DNA of 64,000 nucleotides, taken from the NCBI GenBank assembly GCA_022315425.1, contig JAIUPT010000021.1, positions 1,426,001-1,490,000 on the forward strand, in the 5' to 3' direction. Made by a program: the position numbers and the translations under genes. The stretch comes from Pseudevernia furfuracea. Lineage: Eukaryota; Ascomycota; Lecanoromycetes; Lecanorales; Parmeliaceae. Within the stretch, counting starts at the first letter, position 1, and each line of letters begins with the position of its first letter. The notes under the pieces are model-generated. The model was not told where the DNA came from. It saw only the letters and a list, made by a program, of their open reading frames with translations, and searched no databases. Of this stretch, positions 54,214 to 63,792 are shown one piece after another.

Positions 54214-55207
54214 ATGGAGAAATATTCGCCTCTAATCAACGAAGATGAAGAGGAATTTGAGAGGAGCCAGCTGGCTTGGAAACGAACAGGTCGATGCTGC
54301 TATCAGATCCGCCTCTCAACCGCCATATTCAGCCTGATACTCGCCATTTCATCGAGCTGTAACTTGTTCTTCTTATTACTCATAAAAAATTCTGCAAGTT
54401 TTGGGACATCCAGCATCTCACCGCAAGGCACGCACTGGGGTAAGATTTCATGCCTCATTGCCCATGTTGCAGTGCACTAACAGGCCATTAGCCGGACTAG
54501 TCCGCAATGTATCTGTTCCTATTTATTCTAGCACCGAATATGGCCCAGCCGTTGGAACACAGGAAGAGCGAGACGCGCTGTGGGGAGCACTGGATATCAG
54601 TCCCGGAACGATCGCTCTGTCGGACGATTTTGCTGCGCAGAATGGCCTGCCACTTTCCCAAAGATTCCCCTGGGAAAATTCCAAAGGCATATATATCATC
54701 GGTGCATTCCATCAGATGCACTGTCTTGTATTTCTCCATTCCCACCTAGACTGCTGTGAGGGAGCCTCTAATTACCGAGCACAGATTAAGATCCAAAGAT
54801 TCACATCAGCAGCCCAACGAGGCTCGCCACAAGAAGAGCACCTCTATGACCACGTAGAGCATTGCCTCGACAGCCTCTTGCAAGACGTCTATTGCCACGC
54901 GGATGATACGCCCTGGTTCGAACTACCACCGAAAGGACATCGCGAGGGTTACAACCTCTTCCAGACCAGGCAGTGCAAGAACTGGGACCACCTTGTGGAC
55001 TGGGCTGCGGGATACAACTCTTGCTATCAGGATGAGAATGTGACGGATGCGAGTGGGATGAAAGTCAAGAGCGAGACTGAGCATTATACATTCTGCCCCG
55101 AAAATTCCGAGTATATACCTGAGATGGAAAGGTACTACAAAGAGCATGAAATGCACAGAACTGGATTTCGATTCAGTGGAGAGCGAGGCTCGGAGGAGGG
55201 ATTCTAG
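54214..55207 (+). CDS. UstYa/DUF3328-family oxidase-like protein
   Basis: Two exons, join(54214..54439, 54492..55207), 313 residues; 52-bp intron (GTAAGA…CATTAG) in phase. An acidic cytosolic start 'MEKYSPLINEDEEEFE' precedes one signal-anchor helix (about 31-56, 'STAIFSLILAISSSCNLFFL'), so the catalytic part would be lumenal. Both hallmark HxxHC motifs of the family are present: HQMHC (149-153) and HVEHC (196-200), with 'SKGIYIIGAFHQMHCL' before the first and 'DSLLQDVYCHAD' after the second. In ustiloxin, asperipin, phomopsin, cyclochlorotine and victorin pathways, UstYa-type proteins catalyse copper-dependent cyclisation or oxidation of peptides and other metabolites in the secretory path. 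The C-terminal 75 residues ('CKNWDHLVDWAAGYNSCYQD…') extend beyond the usual end. All key residues are intact, so it should be functional. Confidence 0.9.
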
Positions 55208-56048
55208 TATTCATCTGCAACTAATCGACTCTAGCGATTGGCTCGAGCGAAATTCCGCCAAACCTTCTTCTTCGTAACTTTCTACCATAACTAGTGTTGC
55301 AGCTCTGGCGAGATGAACATGCGAGATTTCCTTTGACTTGGAGGACGGTGCGGTGAACATGCCATCTGTGAGGGGTTTCGCAACTCAATAAGGGAAGGCT
55401 TGCTGGGGCTGGCGCTAGGGCGATCAATCAGCTTAGCTAAGGTACCTTATATATACACGTTGTTGGCGACATAGGTACGTTACCTTACAATATTAGGGTC
55501 CGCAGCACGTACCTAGGGTCCACGCTCCCCTTTTCCGCTCGAGGAGCTTGAAAGAACAATTTTCACTGCACCATCCTTCTTCTAGCTCACATTGCAATGT
55601 GATTTGAACGCCATCGAGAAGAGAAAAAATTAATTGTTGTACGGCGGCAAGCATGATCAGGGAGGAAGTGCATCGATCGATCGATCAACAAATAACGAGT
55701 TCCCTACGTTACTTACCGGACAGATGAAATCAAGCACGCTGTAAGTTATTCATCTTTCGTAATAATAATATGATTATACAAACAGTGATCCTCTCCCTAT
55801 CGCTCCACTCCTGCCAAGCTAGCATACCTTAAGTACCCCTACCCTACTCCCTCTTCAAATACCAGATCAGATCAGATCAGATCTTCTCATCTCGCGCGCC
55901 CGGTACTATACTACACTTACATACATGCTTGCCACACGCAAAAAAAACCCAATCAATCAATCCCTTGCGCATACTACTTCCTCTCCCCCAGCACCTAGAC
56001 TGGCGCACTCGATCCCTCAAGGGGGGCGAGGGCGAGTGGCCGGCCGTT
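55208..56048. other. Intergenic region with short microsatellites
   Basis: No supported gene. It contains ATCGATCGATCGATCA at about 55,675-55,690, a GATCA repeat (about 55,863-55,883), AATAATAATA and paired 'AGGTACCTTA/AGGTACGTTACCTTAC' motifs. It holds the 3' flanks of the convergent UstYa and Gln-rich genes. Confidence 0.55.
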
Positions 56049-56268
56049 CTACGCCCTCCCACCCCCCGGCATCGGCCCTCCCGCCTGCAGACCCGAGGGC
56101 GTTTGCGAACCCGGGCGCGGTGAGGGGTTTGCTCGGTGGCCCGGGTTCGGCATCCCGTCCCTGGGCGGTCCTTGCTGGTTCGCTCCGAGGTTCGGTTGCC
56201 GCTGCTGCTGGTACTGGTGCATGTTCGGAGCGGGTCCGGACGGCGGCCCCGGTTGGCTTTGCCGCGGG

Positions 56269-56305
<37 letters not shown>

Positions 56306-57788
56306 GCGGTGGCCGGTTCGGGGCTTGTTGCTGCGTGTTTGGTGTTTGGCCCGGCCGTGCGGTTTGCTGCAGCAGTGACTGGGGCATGTTGTTCGGTGCG
56401 GGACTGTTGTCGGACATGTTTTGCACGTTGGGTGGTCCGTCGTATTGACCGGGTTGCGGGTTCGGTCCGTTTTGCATGGCTGGCGGGGGGCTCTGGGCCG
56501 TGGGCATCTGAGGCGGTTGCGGGCTTTGCTGGCGCTGTTGCTGGGGTGGCAGGTTTTGCTCGGCGATTGGTAGATGCTGAGGGTATGCTCCGGGAGGCAT
56601 CGACTGTGGTGGTTGGATGTTCTGAATGCCCTGTGGGGGTGACATTGGCTGACCCATTGAGAGGTTTTGCAGCTGCGGCATCTGCGGTTGTGGAGGCATC
56701 TGTTGGGACATGTGCGGCGGCATCTGCTCCTGTGGCACTGATGGACTCTGATGTCTATTCTCATCATTCAGCTCCTGATATCCCGACCGCGCCTGCCTCG
56801 ATTGTGAGTCCCATTCTTCTGCGTCTCTATGCACTGACGTGTTGCCGTACTTGGAAGGATTCGCGGCGTCCGCAAGAATCTGGCCGTCTTGGATGTCAAG
56901 TACCGTGTCAGCCCACATCTCGTATTCCGCTCGCCATTGGGAGAAGACGGCTTGATGGCCTGCATCGGAATAGCCTTCGAATTCCCAGGAGTGCTCGTAT
57001 CGCAGACCCCATATCCTGCGCGAGCTGGATTCCAGCTCGTAGGCTGTGGATGTCATTTCTTGGGTGTTGTGTTCTAAGATGTTGTCAGTTGGTGCTTTTC
57101 CAAGCCTCTTCTTGTTGAGCGAGGTAGTCTTACGAGATCTAGCCGCGAAGAACGATTTCTTGGTGATTTCAAAGTCCAGCATCATGCGATGATAAAGTCT
57201 GGGAGCCGATTGGGGTGAGTTCCTACGTCTGGCACCTGGCTGAGGCGGGCCTTGTCCTACTGACGCGGTGGACGGGCTTCCGTTCTGAAGAGATGAATAC
57301 TGGCTCTGAGGACCCTGCTGGGACATGTTTTCTTGCGACATTGATAGATTTGACATCGATTGCAAGCCTGGAAGTTGGGTTTGTACACCAGAGTATCCGT
57401 TCAGTCCCTGATTTGCTTGACTCATGTTCGAGGCGATATATGGAGTGTTCATTGGCATTTGTGAGCTTTGCACTGGCTGTGCGTAGCCCGGCCGTGGAGA
57501 CGAGGATGGAGAGTTCGATTGACTAGGTCGATTCGGTAAAGGCGGACGCATGAGACCATCTTGAGATTGATTCTGTGGATTGTGACTTAGGATTTGATTC
57601 TGTTGGAGTTGATTGGGGTCTTGAACATTCGGTTGCTGGCCGTTCATTGGACCGTTCTGCAGTCTGCCATTGCTTCCTTGCTGATGCGACATGTGCTCCG
57701 GGGGTATGTTGTCTGCAATGTATGTCATGACTGAACTTTTGGGGTCCAGCATGAATTTGCGAAAGCCGCGGTTGTTCTGGTCTGCCAT
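56049..57788 (-). CDS. Glutamine/proline-rich protein of unknown function
   Basis: The open frame gives 579 residues from the ATG at 57788. A 60-bp in-frame intron is likely at 57,074-57,133 (GTAAGAC donor, CAACTGAC branch, ATCTTAG acceptor), which would give about 559 residues. N-terminus 'MADQNNRGFRKFMLDPKSSV' is followed by about 170 residues rich in Gln/Asn/Ser/Pro/Met. A short folded centre (about 190-320) holds 'RLYHRMMLDFEITKKSFFAA', 'WGLRYEHSWEFEGYSDAGHQ' and 'EMWADTVLDIQDGQILADAA'. The remaining half is almost pure Gln/Pro/Met with a 12-Gln run. Such proteins are often transcriptional co-regulators or RNP components with prion-like regions, but no known domain is visible. I do not recognise the family. 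Confidence 0.7.
56271..56306. repeat. (TTG/CAA)n microsatellite coding for poly-Gln
   Basis: About twelve tandem TTG triplets on the plus strand, read as CAA (Gln) in the minus-strand gene. A pure uninterrupted codon repeat like this is expected to vary in length between strains. Confidence 0.95.
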
Positions 57789-58446
57789 GATGGAGGTGGT
57801 AAAAGTTGTTATGGTTGCTGTGTGAGAAGAGATGTACTGAAGATTGACAGATGACAGATTCTGGCGTCACAAAGTATTTGAGAGGAGAAAAGGAAAAAGG
57901 AAAGAGGTTGAAATGGCATCTACACAATAGGAGCTACTTTTAGCAGAGTGTAAGGTTTTTCCTACTGCTGACTGTGCCTGGTCGCTAAGCAAATCAATTA
58001 GGGCTTACCGAAATTAAGCGAAGTTCTCACGTAACTCATTTCCTTCATTTGGAGCGCGCCACTCATCTTGCACTTGCGACTTATGTCACCCGAGGCTGAA
58101 TAATAGGTTCTGTTGGTTTTACTAATCGTGGTAACTCACAAGCCTTGCGCCAGCTAGGACCGGAAACAGTCTGTGAGTAATCGCTCTAGACACAGCGCCT
58201 CAGCCTCCTCGGCGTCCTTGAATCCTCTCCAATCAGCATTCAGCTACTGACAGCGCACGTTAGGAGGTAGCTCGCAAATCTCGAGAACGTATATGGAACT
58301 GCTCATTCTCAAGACAACGGAGTACTTAATACAGCTAACAAACCAACAACAACACAATCTATCAAACCCCAACCTCAATCACTCCCTCCCCCCTCCCCCC
58401 TCCCCTAACCTCCCCCCCTCTCTTTTCGCCCCGAAGCACCACCCCA
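57789..58446. other. Intergenic region
   Basis: About 660 bp upstream of the Gln-rich gene and downstream of the glycine-zipper gene. C-rich tracts (CCTCCCCCCTCCC) lie at 58,385-58,420. No supported gene. Confidence 0.5.
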
Positions 58447-59022
58447 TCAATTCTTCTTCCCCCCAAACCCCCCGAAACTAACACTCTCCCCATACCCCCC
58501 CTGCGCGCTATGTGGCCTCGACCCCCCCTGCTGCTGCTTCTTCTCCTGCTCATGCTTCTTCAGCTTGTCTTCCGCAAAACTCCCCAGGATCGCTCCCCCG
58601 ATCGCGCCCAGGAGCCCGTGGCCCACCTGGTGCCCGCCGAAGCCGCCGGCGAGTCCGCCCGTGACGGCGCCGCCGAGGCCGCGCTCGCCGTCTTGACCTT
58701 CGGGCTGCGGGTATTGGGGGTAGGGTCTGTGGGGGGGAGAGGATTGGTTTTTAGTGAGGAGATTGGAGTGGTGATGGTGTGGGGGGGTTGCTTACTCTTG
58801 TTGTTGTCGTTGCTGGCTGTATTGTTGTTGTTCTTGTTGTTGCTGGCTTTCTTGGCCGTAGGGTTGCGGCTGGTGCGGCGGTTGGCTGTAGCGTGCTACT
58901 TGCTGGTGTTCTTGCTGGTGGCTGTAGACTTGCCGACCGTAACCTTGCTGGCCGTAATCCTGCTGCTCGGGCTGGCCTTGGTAGCCGCCGTATTGGGATT
59001 GCTGGTTGTAGGGGTTGGACAT
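58447..59022 (-). CDS. Glycine-zipper protein with Gln/Tyr-rich N-terminus
   Basis: Two exons, complement(58447..58726, 58796..59022), 168 residues; the 69-bp intron (GTAAGC…CCCACAG) preserves phase. The first 85 residues are Gln/Tyr/Pro/His/Ser-rich with QQ-repeats ('SNPYNQQSQYGGYQGQ'), like a low-complexity prion-type domain. The second exon starts 'PYPQYPQPEGQDGERG' and carries the glycine-zipper 'GLGGAVTGGLAGGFGGHQVG' followed by 'GLLGAIGGAILGSFAEDKLK', where Gly occurs every four residues as in membrane-inserting glycine-zipper (2TM) domains. A basic Lys/Gln stretch ('KKHEQEKKQQQ') and a glycine-rich end follow. Similar small fungal proteins are often stress-induced; their role is unknown. 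There is a long Leu/Val-rich open frame on the opposite strand, which I treat as a mirror artefact. Confidence 0.8.
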
Positions 59023-59584
59023 TGTGCTCGGGATGGTTGTGGAGAATTTGAAAATGAGGGTCGCTTTTTTTTCGGAGGGCTTGGGACTTGTAGGTGGTTT
59101 GCAAATGGGTCAATGGAACGCGATCAACGACTCCCTCTTTATACTTCTGCACCTTGAGCTTACGCACGCATGTCAGCCGTCTAGAGCCATCGATCGGATA
59201 CTTCGCCTCTTCCGGCTGAATGGGGGGCCAGTTGGTCGCTAGGTATAATTATAAGTTGTCTTGTTTGATCACGTCAGCTTGGTGCTTACGAAACAGTTCG
59301 GTGGACTGATCTAGACATTGCTGCTTTTTGCCGAGGTGATTGATAGAGATATGTACGTGCGGGTAATGAGGCAGTCACGTGCTTTGAAGCTAAGCGTAGA
59401 ATACAATTTTTTGGGACCAGCATGTCACTCGACGATGTGGGATTTTGGGGATTTCCAAAAAAGGCTATTTAGGCTACAGACAGTGTTCTCCTTTTGCTAT
59501 GCCTAGCCTCGTGCCTGCTGCTTTCATACTTACTTCCTTTCAAGGCTCTCCTGGTCGCATGCATACCTTATTTCTAGCCTGTTG
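59023..59584. other. Intergenic region
   Basis: 560 bp without a supported gene. It holds the 5' leader of the glycine-zipper gene and the distal flank of the decayed F-box-like copy. Confidence 0.45.
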
Positions 59585-60460
59585 CTAGAAGAACCCGACC
59601 ATCCCCGTCCACTGGTCTCCTTGAAACCCATACTCTTCTTTCTCTTGATTCCTTTTCAGAAGAGGAGCTTTCTTCTCTTTTCGTTCTTTCAACAGCTGCA
59701 TAAGTTCCCCCAGATACTCTTCTCTCGCCTCGAGATCCGGAACTGCGTTAAAACAATTACCTCGGTATTCGAACCCTTGGAGAGTGAACAATATCCGCGC
59801 ACTAAGGTTGTTAATGTGCGGCAAAGTTGCTTGAGCTCCTCTTTCTCATCGGCACGACTCGGCTGCCACTATATATTCCGGTTACCAGCTCCGCTAACCG
59901 AGATCCCGATAGACAACAGTACTAGTACGTGACGCCCAAGCAGGTTTGCCATCAATTTGAACAGGTGTATGCCGATCTCGTGGGTCCAGGCACTCAACTC
60001 AATGGCTTTCAAGCTGGCAGCATTGCGAGGCCCGATCCTGTTCAAAAAAAACATGCGAACGTTGAATCTCTGAGCACGAGAGGACCATCTGATCACCGCG
60101 AATCCTTGTCATTGTGTTTGAATATGTTTTTGCACTGTTCAGGGATGCTACAGCTCCGGTCGGTTGTGCGATCGATGCAACCAGACACCCAGAACCGGAA
60201 AATCTTGTTGCCATACATTATCGCTGTTGCTTCTTCATGGACGGTCCTGCAGGTGGACTAGATAGCGGGGGGAGAACAGGGATCTCCCTGCGATGCCTAC
60301 TATACCAGGTAGGGTGACACTCTCTGGTAGACGCCAGGCTTCAACAACCTTTAGAGCCATATCTGGAACAGGGTACGATGAGTCGCTGGCTTGAGGCGAA
60401 GAAGCCGTGTGGCCCAACAGGAGGCACCCGTACATCTCAAGACGGATTTCTGGATGGGAT
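59585..60460 (-). pseudogene. Decayed paralogue of the neighbouring F-box-like gene
   Basis: On the minus strand, pieces line up in order with the intact gene at 61,405-62,667. 'HPEIRLEMYGCLLL' (about 60,456-60,415) matches 'HTEIRLEIYGYLLV'; 'VRMFFLNRIGPRNAASLKAI' (about 60,055-59,996) matches 'LAVFLRQIGQRNAASLKMLM'; a Lys/Glu-rich C-terminal helix lies at 59,585-59,824. Between them the reading frame changes and stops occur (for example near 60,075 and 60,150), so a full protein is not possible by any simple splicing I could find. It is best read as a pseudogene, although a heavily spliced gene cannot be excluded. Confidence 0.6.
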
Positions 60461-61404
60461 CAATCAGTCTCATCGCTTTGTGGGCTCACATGGATCGACT
60501 GACCTGGCGCCAGGTCCAAACTGCCCCAACGCGGTCTTTTTCCAGGCAAGCAGTTCCCGGAGAGATTCGATCCCAGTCAAGAGTTCGATGAGATGCCCTC
60601 TACCGAGCGGGGAGATGGATATTCTTACCTTCAGAGACTTTGCGAGAGGTCTTGGCCCCCACTGAAGACGTTGGAATTTGGTGCAGCCATGAAGTTTAGT
60701 CTCCGATTCGCATCTCGAGATGGGGTAAGGTCGGAAGAGCCTCCAGATGCGATGGACTATTCGCTCTCGCTGCGCTGGAAACGAAGCCGGGAAGGGTTCT
60801 CCATTCGGCCGAACTGACTGATTGATTTGCTGGGGTCTAGAAAAGCCAAGAGGCACGTCGACTCGAAATTGAGCTCATGTAAGATCTTGGAAGAACTTCG
60901 CCGTAGTACTTTATCCGGTGTCATCAAAAGGGTTCCCGGAGTGTCTGGATTCAAAAGGGGAGGCGAAAAGATGTTGGTGAAGTGAGAAGCAATTGAAGGA
61001 GAGAAAAGTCGGTTTATAATCGCGCCGACGGAAGAGAACAAGATTTCTGAGAACAGTGAGCTAGACGGTTGCAATGTTTTCCGTGGCGGGAGAGTGGGAC
61101 GCCCGAGTGTGCGAAGATACAGAAGGCATATATCGTGTGCTCAGGGTCAACACTGGGAAGGTCGTAGTCTAGCTAGGAAATGCTGCGGGACAGAAATCAT
61201 GCAATTTGATGGATTCTTGTTTCCTCTACGGAGTGTGCTAATCTATTTCGCTTGCCAACCGCTTAGGCTCGGGTCGATGGTATCCCTGCTTCCATGCGTA
61301 CAAAAGTCTCTCAGAAATATGCCATCACCCGTCCAGCTTGGCTTGCGCCATTGCTATCCGTTGTACTTTCGATCAGTTCTAGCAGTGTTCTCCGGCTTGG
61401 TATT
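60461..61404. other. Intergenic region between paralogues
   Basis: About 940 bp without a supported gene. It carries the upstream flank of the decayed copy and the 3' flank of the intact F-box-like gene. Open frames on both strands are short and unrelated to the paralogues. Confidence 0.45.
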
Positions 61405-62667
61405 CTAACGCCTGGTCTTGACCAACATCTGCAGATCCTTCATTTTCTGATATACCGGATCGTCCTCATCAAATCCCGCAAAGCTCAGTTGCTTCAACCA
61501 GGTAATTTCTTGAACCATATCTGCGGTTGCTTTGTGCATTGTCTCCTGCTCCTCTCGACGACAAGCAAGAGGGGGCCGCGATTGCCCATCCGGACCTTCG
61601 TCATCGAAGATATCAATTTTGTTCCAGTCAATATACCGCGCGAAGGAAAAGGTTTCGTCGCCGCTGTCGTCAGAGGGTACATGGTCACAGTTGATTCCAG
61701 AGCCAGTGTCGTTTTCCATCTTCTCTTCCGCATGAGAGTTGGACGTCGCCGGCAGCTCAGCCGTCTGTCCCTCTCCATCAACATGGGAGCCAGGCAGCTT
61801 TTGCTCATACTCAGTATTTCCCTCGGTCTGGAATTCGCGAGATACCTCATTTGCTAAGAAATTGACTGCACCAGGAATAGTGTCAGCCTCATCTTCACTA
61901 TTAGCGTGCGTGATAGAGATCTCGATTGACTTACCGGTGGACGTCTGAGCTCGAGGGACATTGATCTGACTGGCATCGTGTTCCTGATCCCTGACACCAG
62001 TACAGCCTTCATCGAGCAGCTCCCAGTGATCATGTTGGAGTTTATCCCAGTTAGAAAGACCACGGCAGATTGCGACTTGACCAAGGCCTGGAACATGATA
62101 TTTGAGTAGTTGTGTGACCACTTTAATTGCCCGCCCGGCCTTTTGTGCATATGACGTGTAGTATTGCTTTTCTGTGAAGAACATGAGCATCTTCAAGCTC
62201 GCTGCATTTCGCTGCCCGATCTGTCGTAGAAAGACAGCGAGAATTGAAAAAATCGGAGTTTCGAACTGTCTCCCGATCAAAGGTACTGCTGGATTTGGAT
62301 GAAATTCCCTGCATAAAGCTTCAAGGTTGTCTTTTGGAAAACCATCATCCATTAAGTCGTAGTCTCTCCTGGGCTGGAATTGAAAAATGTTTTCGCTATA
62401 CAACATCGGTGTTGCCTCTCGATAAATAGCCTTGCATGTGCGGAGGATTTGCGGAGTAAGACCTATGCTATCACAGTCTCCGCTACGGCTACCGGGGTTG
62501 CGGATGGCGCCGGTGTTGAGGATGGCGGTCATCTTCCATTGATCTTTGTGCCACTCGCATTCGAGCACCACCCTGATGCTTTTGCGGGGTCTGAGTCGAG
62601 AGGGGTATGCCACTAGGAGGTAGCCGTAGATTTCTAGCCGGATCTCTGTATGGATGAAGAGAGCCAT
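61405..62667 (-). CDS. F-box/2EXR-like protein of unknown function
   Basis: Open frame of 420 residues from the ATG at 62667; a likely 69-bp in-frame intron (GTAAGTCAATCG…GGCTGAC…GGTGCAG, about 61,867-61,935) would remove 23 residues. The start 'MALFIHTEIRLEIYGYLLV' and 'GLTPQILRTCKAIYREATPMLYSENIFQF' form the common fungal pattern in which an F-box-like or 2EXR helix pair (LP-x-E-I-R-x-x-I-Y-x-x-L) is followed by 'L-x-x-T-C-R-x-I-Y-x-E-A-x-P-x-L-Y'. The middle has a conserved 'RQIGQRNAASLKMLMFF'. The C-terminal third is acidic and disordered, ending in a helix 'EEQETMHKATADMVQEITWL'. Function unknown; some such proteins are substrate adaptors. A decayed paralogue lies just downstream. Confidence 0.7.
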   Translation of the reverse strand: MALFIHTEIRLEIYGYLLVAYPSRLRPRKSIRVVLECEWHKDQWKMTAILNTGAIRNPGSRSGDCDSIGLTPQILRTCKAIYREATPMLYSENIFQFQPRRDYDLMDDGFPKDNLEALCREFHPNPAVPLIGRQFETPIFSILAVFLRQIGQRNAASLKMLMFFTEKQYYTSYAQKAGRAIKVVTQLLKYHVPGLGQVAICRGLSNWDKLQHDHWELLDEGCTGVRDQEHDASQINVPRAQTSTGKSIEISITHANSEDEADTIPGAVNFLANEVSREFQTEGNTEYEQKLPGSHVDGEGQTAELPATSNSHAEEKMENDTGSGINCDHVPSDDSGDETFSFARYIDWNKIDIFDDEGPDGQSRPPLACRREEQETMHKATADMVQEITWLKQLSFAGFDEDDPVYQKMKDLQMLVKTRR

Positions 62668-63692
62668 TAGCCTTCATTGTACACTCGATGTGAGTATGAG
62701 TTGAAGACTAACCAACCGGAAGCTGCATGAACGGAAATTCAGTCAGCTCAGTGTCACTTGAGATGGCTAAAGCCGCCGTGTCTGATTCCAAAGAGACGCC
62801 TTGGACCAGGTCGCGAGAGGTCACGCTGGGAGGCATCTCGAATTGCCCTTTCGATACGGCAATGACTGGGCTTTAGAGATATGTTGTCCTTGTGTTATGG
62901 TAACGTAGGCTGATTTTCCGTGGGAAAAGGGAGAGAGATTTGGAACCGAGTTTGCTGAACGAGTGATGGAGTGATGGATGAAGCAGTGACACGAGACAAA
63001 TGTGCTGACAGCAGGGCCAAAGTCTTAACAAGGCTCTGGATTGTAGAGTAGATGTGGATGGAGGAGCTTGCGGTGAAGAATAAATCAATGAAGCGATTCA
63101 TGAAGTTAGAAGCCAAAGCAGGAAGCCGTTGCCAAGCCCAAGTTGACGAAAATCTAGGTGAGGCCCTAACGGAACCAAGGTAAAAAGGAGAATGGTGTTA
63201 GAAAATCTGGCAAACAGCACTAGTATTTTGAACCCTCTGATATTTGCTCCACCCTCCCAGCTCCCCCGGCGAGGAGCGACAATCTTCCGCGAAGCGGGGA
63301 CAATCTTCTGCGAAGCAGCAATCTCACCGCCATATAACCACCTCTTCCGTCTGCGAGGAGCGCCAGCGACGAGTGACGGAATGACAATCTTCCGCGAAGC
63401 GGTAACAATCTTCTGCGAAGCAGTAATTAATAACCATAATAGTTTTGCCTTGTTTTCCTTCTTATATATTTGTACTAGCGTCACTCCCTTCCCTTCACTC
63501 CTTTTAAAGCTTAGACAAACGCGGTTAAGCGTCGTCTATAGCTTACTTTGGAAAGTAATCAGCTTTGGAAAGTAAAGTGAGGTTTGCAAAATCATTATCA
63601 ATCTCACAATTCACAACCATCTAGGAAAAGCCTTCACATAATCCAGTTTCACAGCACACACAATTCTTCTCGTATACAACTCAGTTGGCTAG
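62668..63692. other. Intergenic region with mini-hairpin repeats
   Basis: About 1 kb upstream of the last gene, with no supported gene of its own. The notable content is the paired GCGAAGC hairpins at 63,287-63,423, listed separately. Confidence 0.55.
63287..63423. repeat. Paired GCGAAGC mini-hairpins (four copies)
   Basis: Four perfect inverted repeats with a GAA loop: CCGCGAAGCGG at 63287-63297 and 63392-63402, and CTGCGAAGCAG at 63308-63318 and 63413-63423. They come as two CCGC/CTGC pairs, each with exactly 21 bp between partners, inside a 105-bp repeat. The two versions differ by C-to-T on one arm and G-to-A on the other, which keeps base pairing. Each partner is preceded by ACAATCTT. 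Confidence 0.92.
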
Positions 63693-63771
63693 GTACGTCT
63701 ACTTCATCGCCATGGATTTCTGTCGCTCATTGACCTCTTCTTAAAATTCATCTACTAACGAGCTTTCGCAG
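63693..63771 (+). other. 5' UTR intron of the last gene
   Basis: 79-bp intron with GTACGT donor, canonical branch site CTAAC at 63755-63759 in CTACTAACG and TTTCGCAG acceptor, ending 21 bases before the ATG at 63793. This arrangement supports that the downstream open frame is a real gene. Confidence 0.72.
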
Positions 63772-63792
63772 TCCCTTAAGCGTTTTACCATC

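Noticed and set aside
55877..56767. 296-codon minus-strand frame rich in Arg, Cys, Thr and Pro
   Set aside because: Alternative frame of the same Gln/Pro-rich region; composition follows from the repeats and no family pattern is present.
55925..57118. 397-codon plus-strand frame rich in Val/Ala/Gly
   Set aside because: It lies antisense to the Gln/Pro-rich gene; CAA/CAG/CCN codons read backward give TTG/CTG/NGG. No domain and no splice logic of its own.
58510..59157. 215-codon Leu/Val-rich plus-strand frame
   Set aside because: It is the mirror image of the Gln/Tyr/Gly-rich minus-strand gene, whose two-exon model is supported by splice signals and the glycine zipper.
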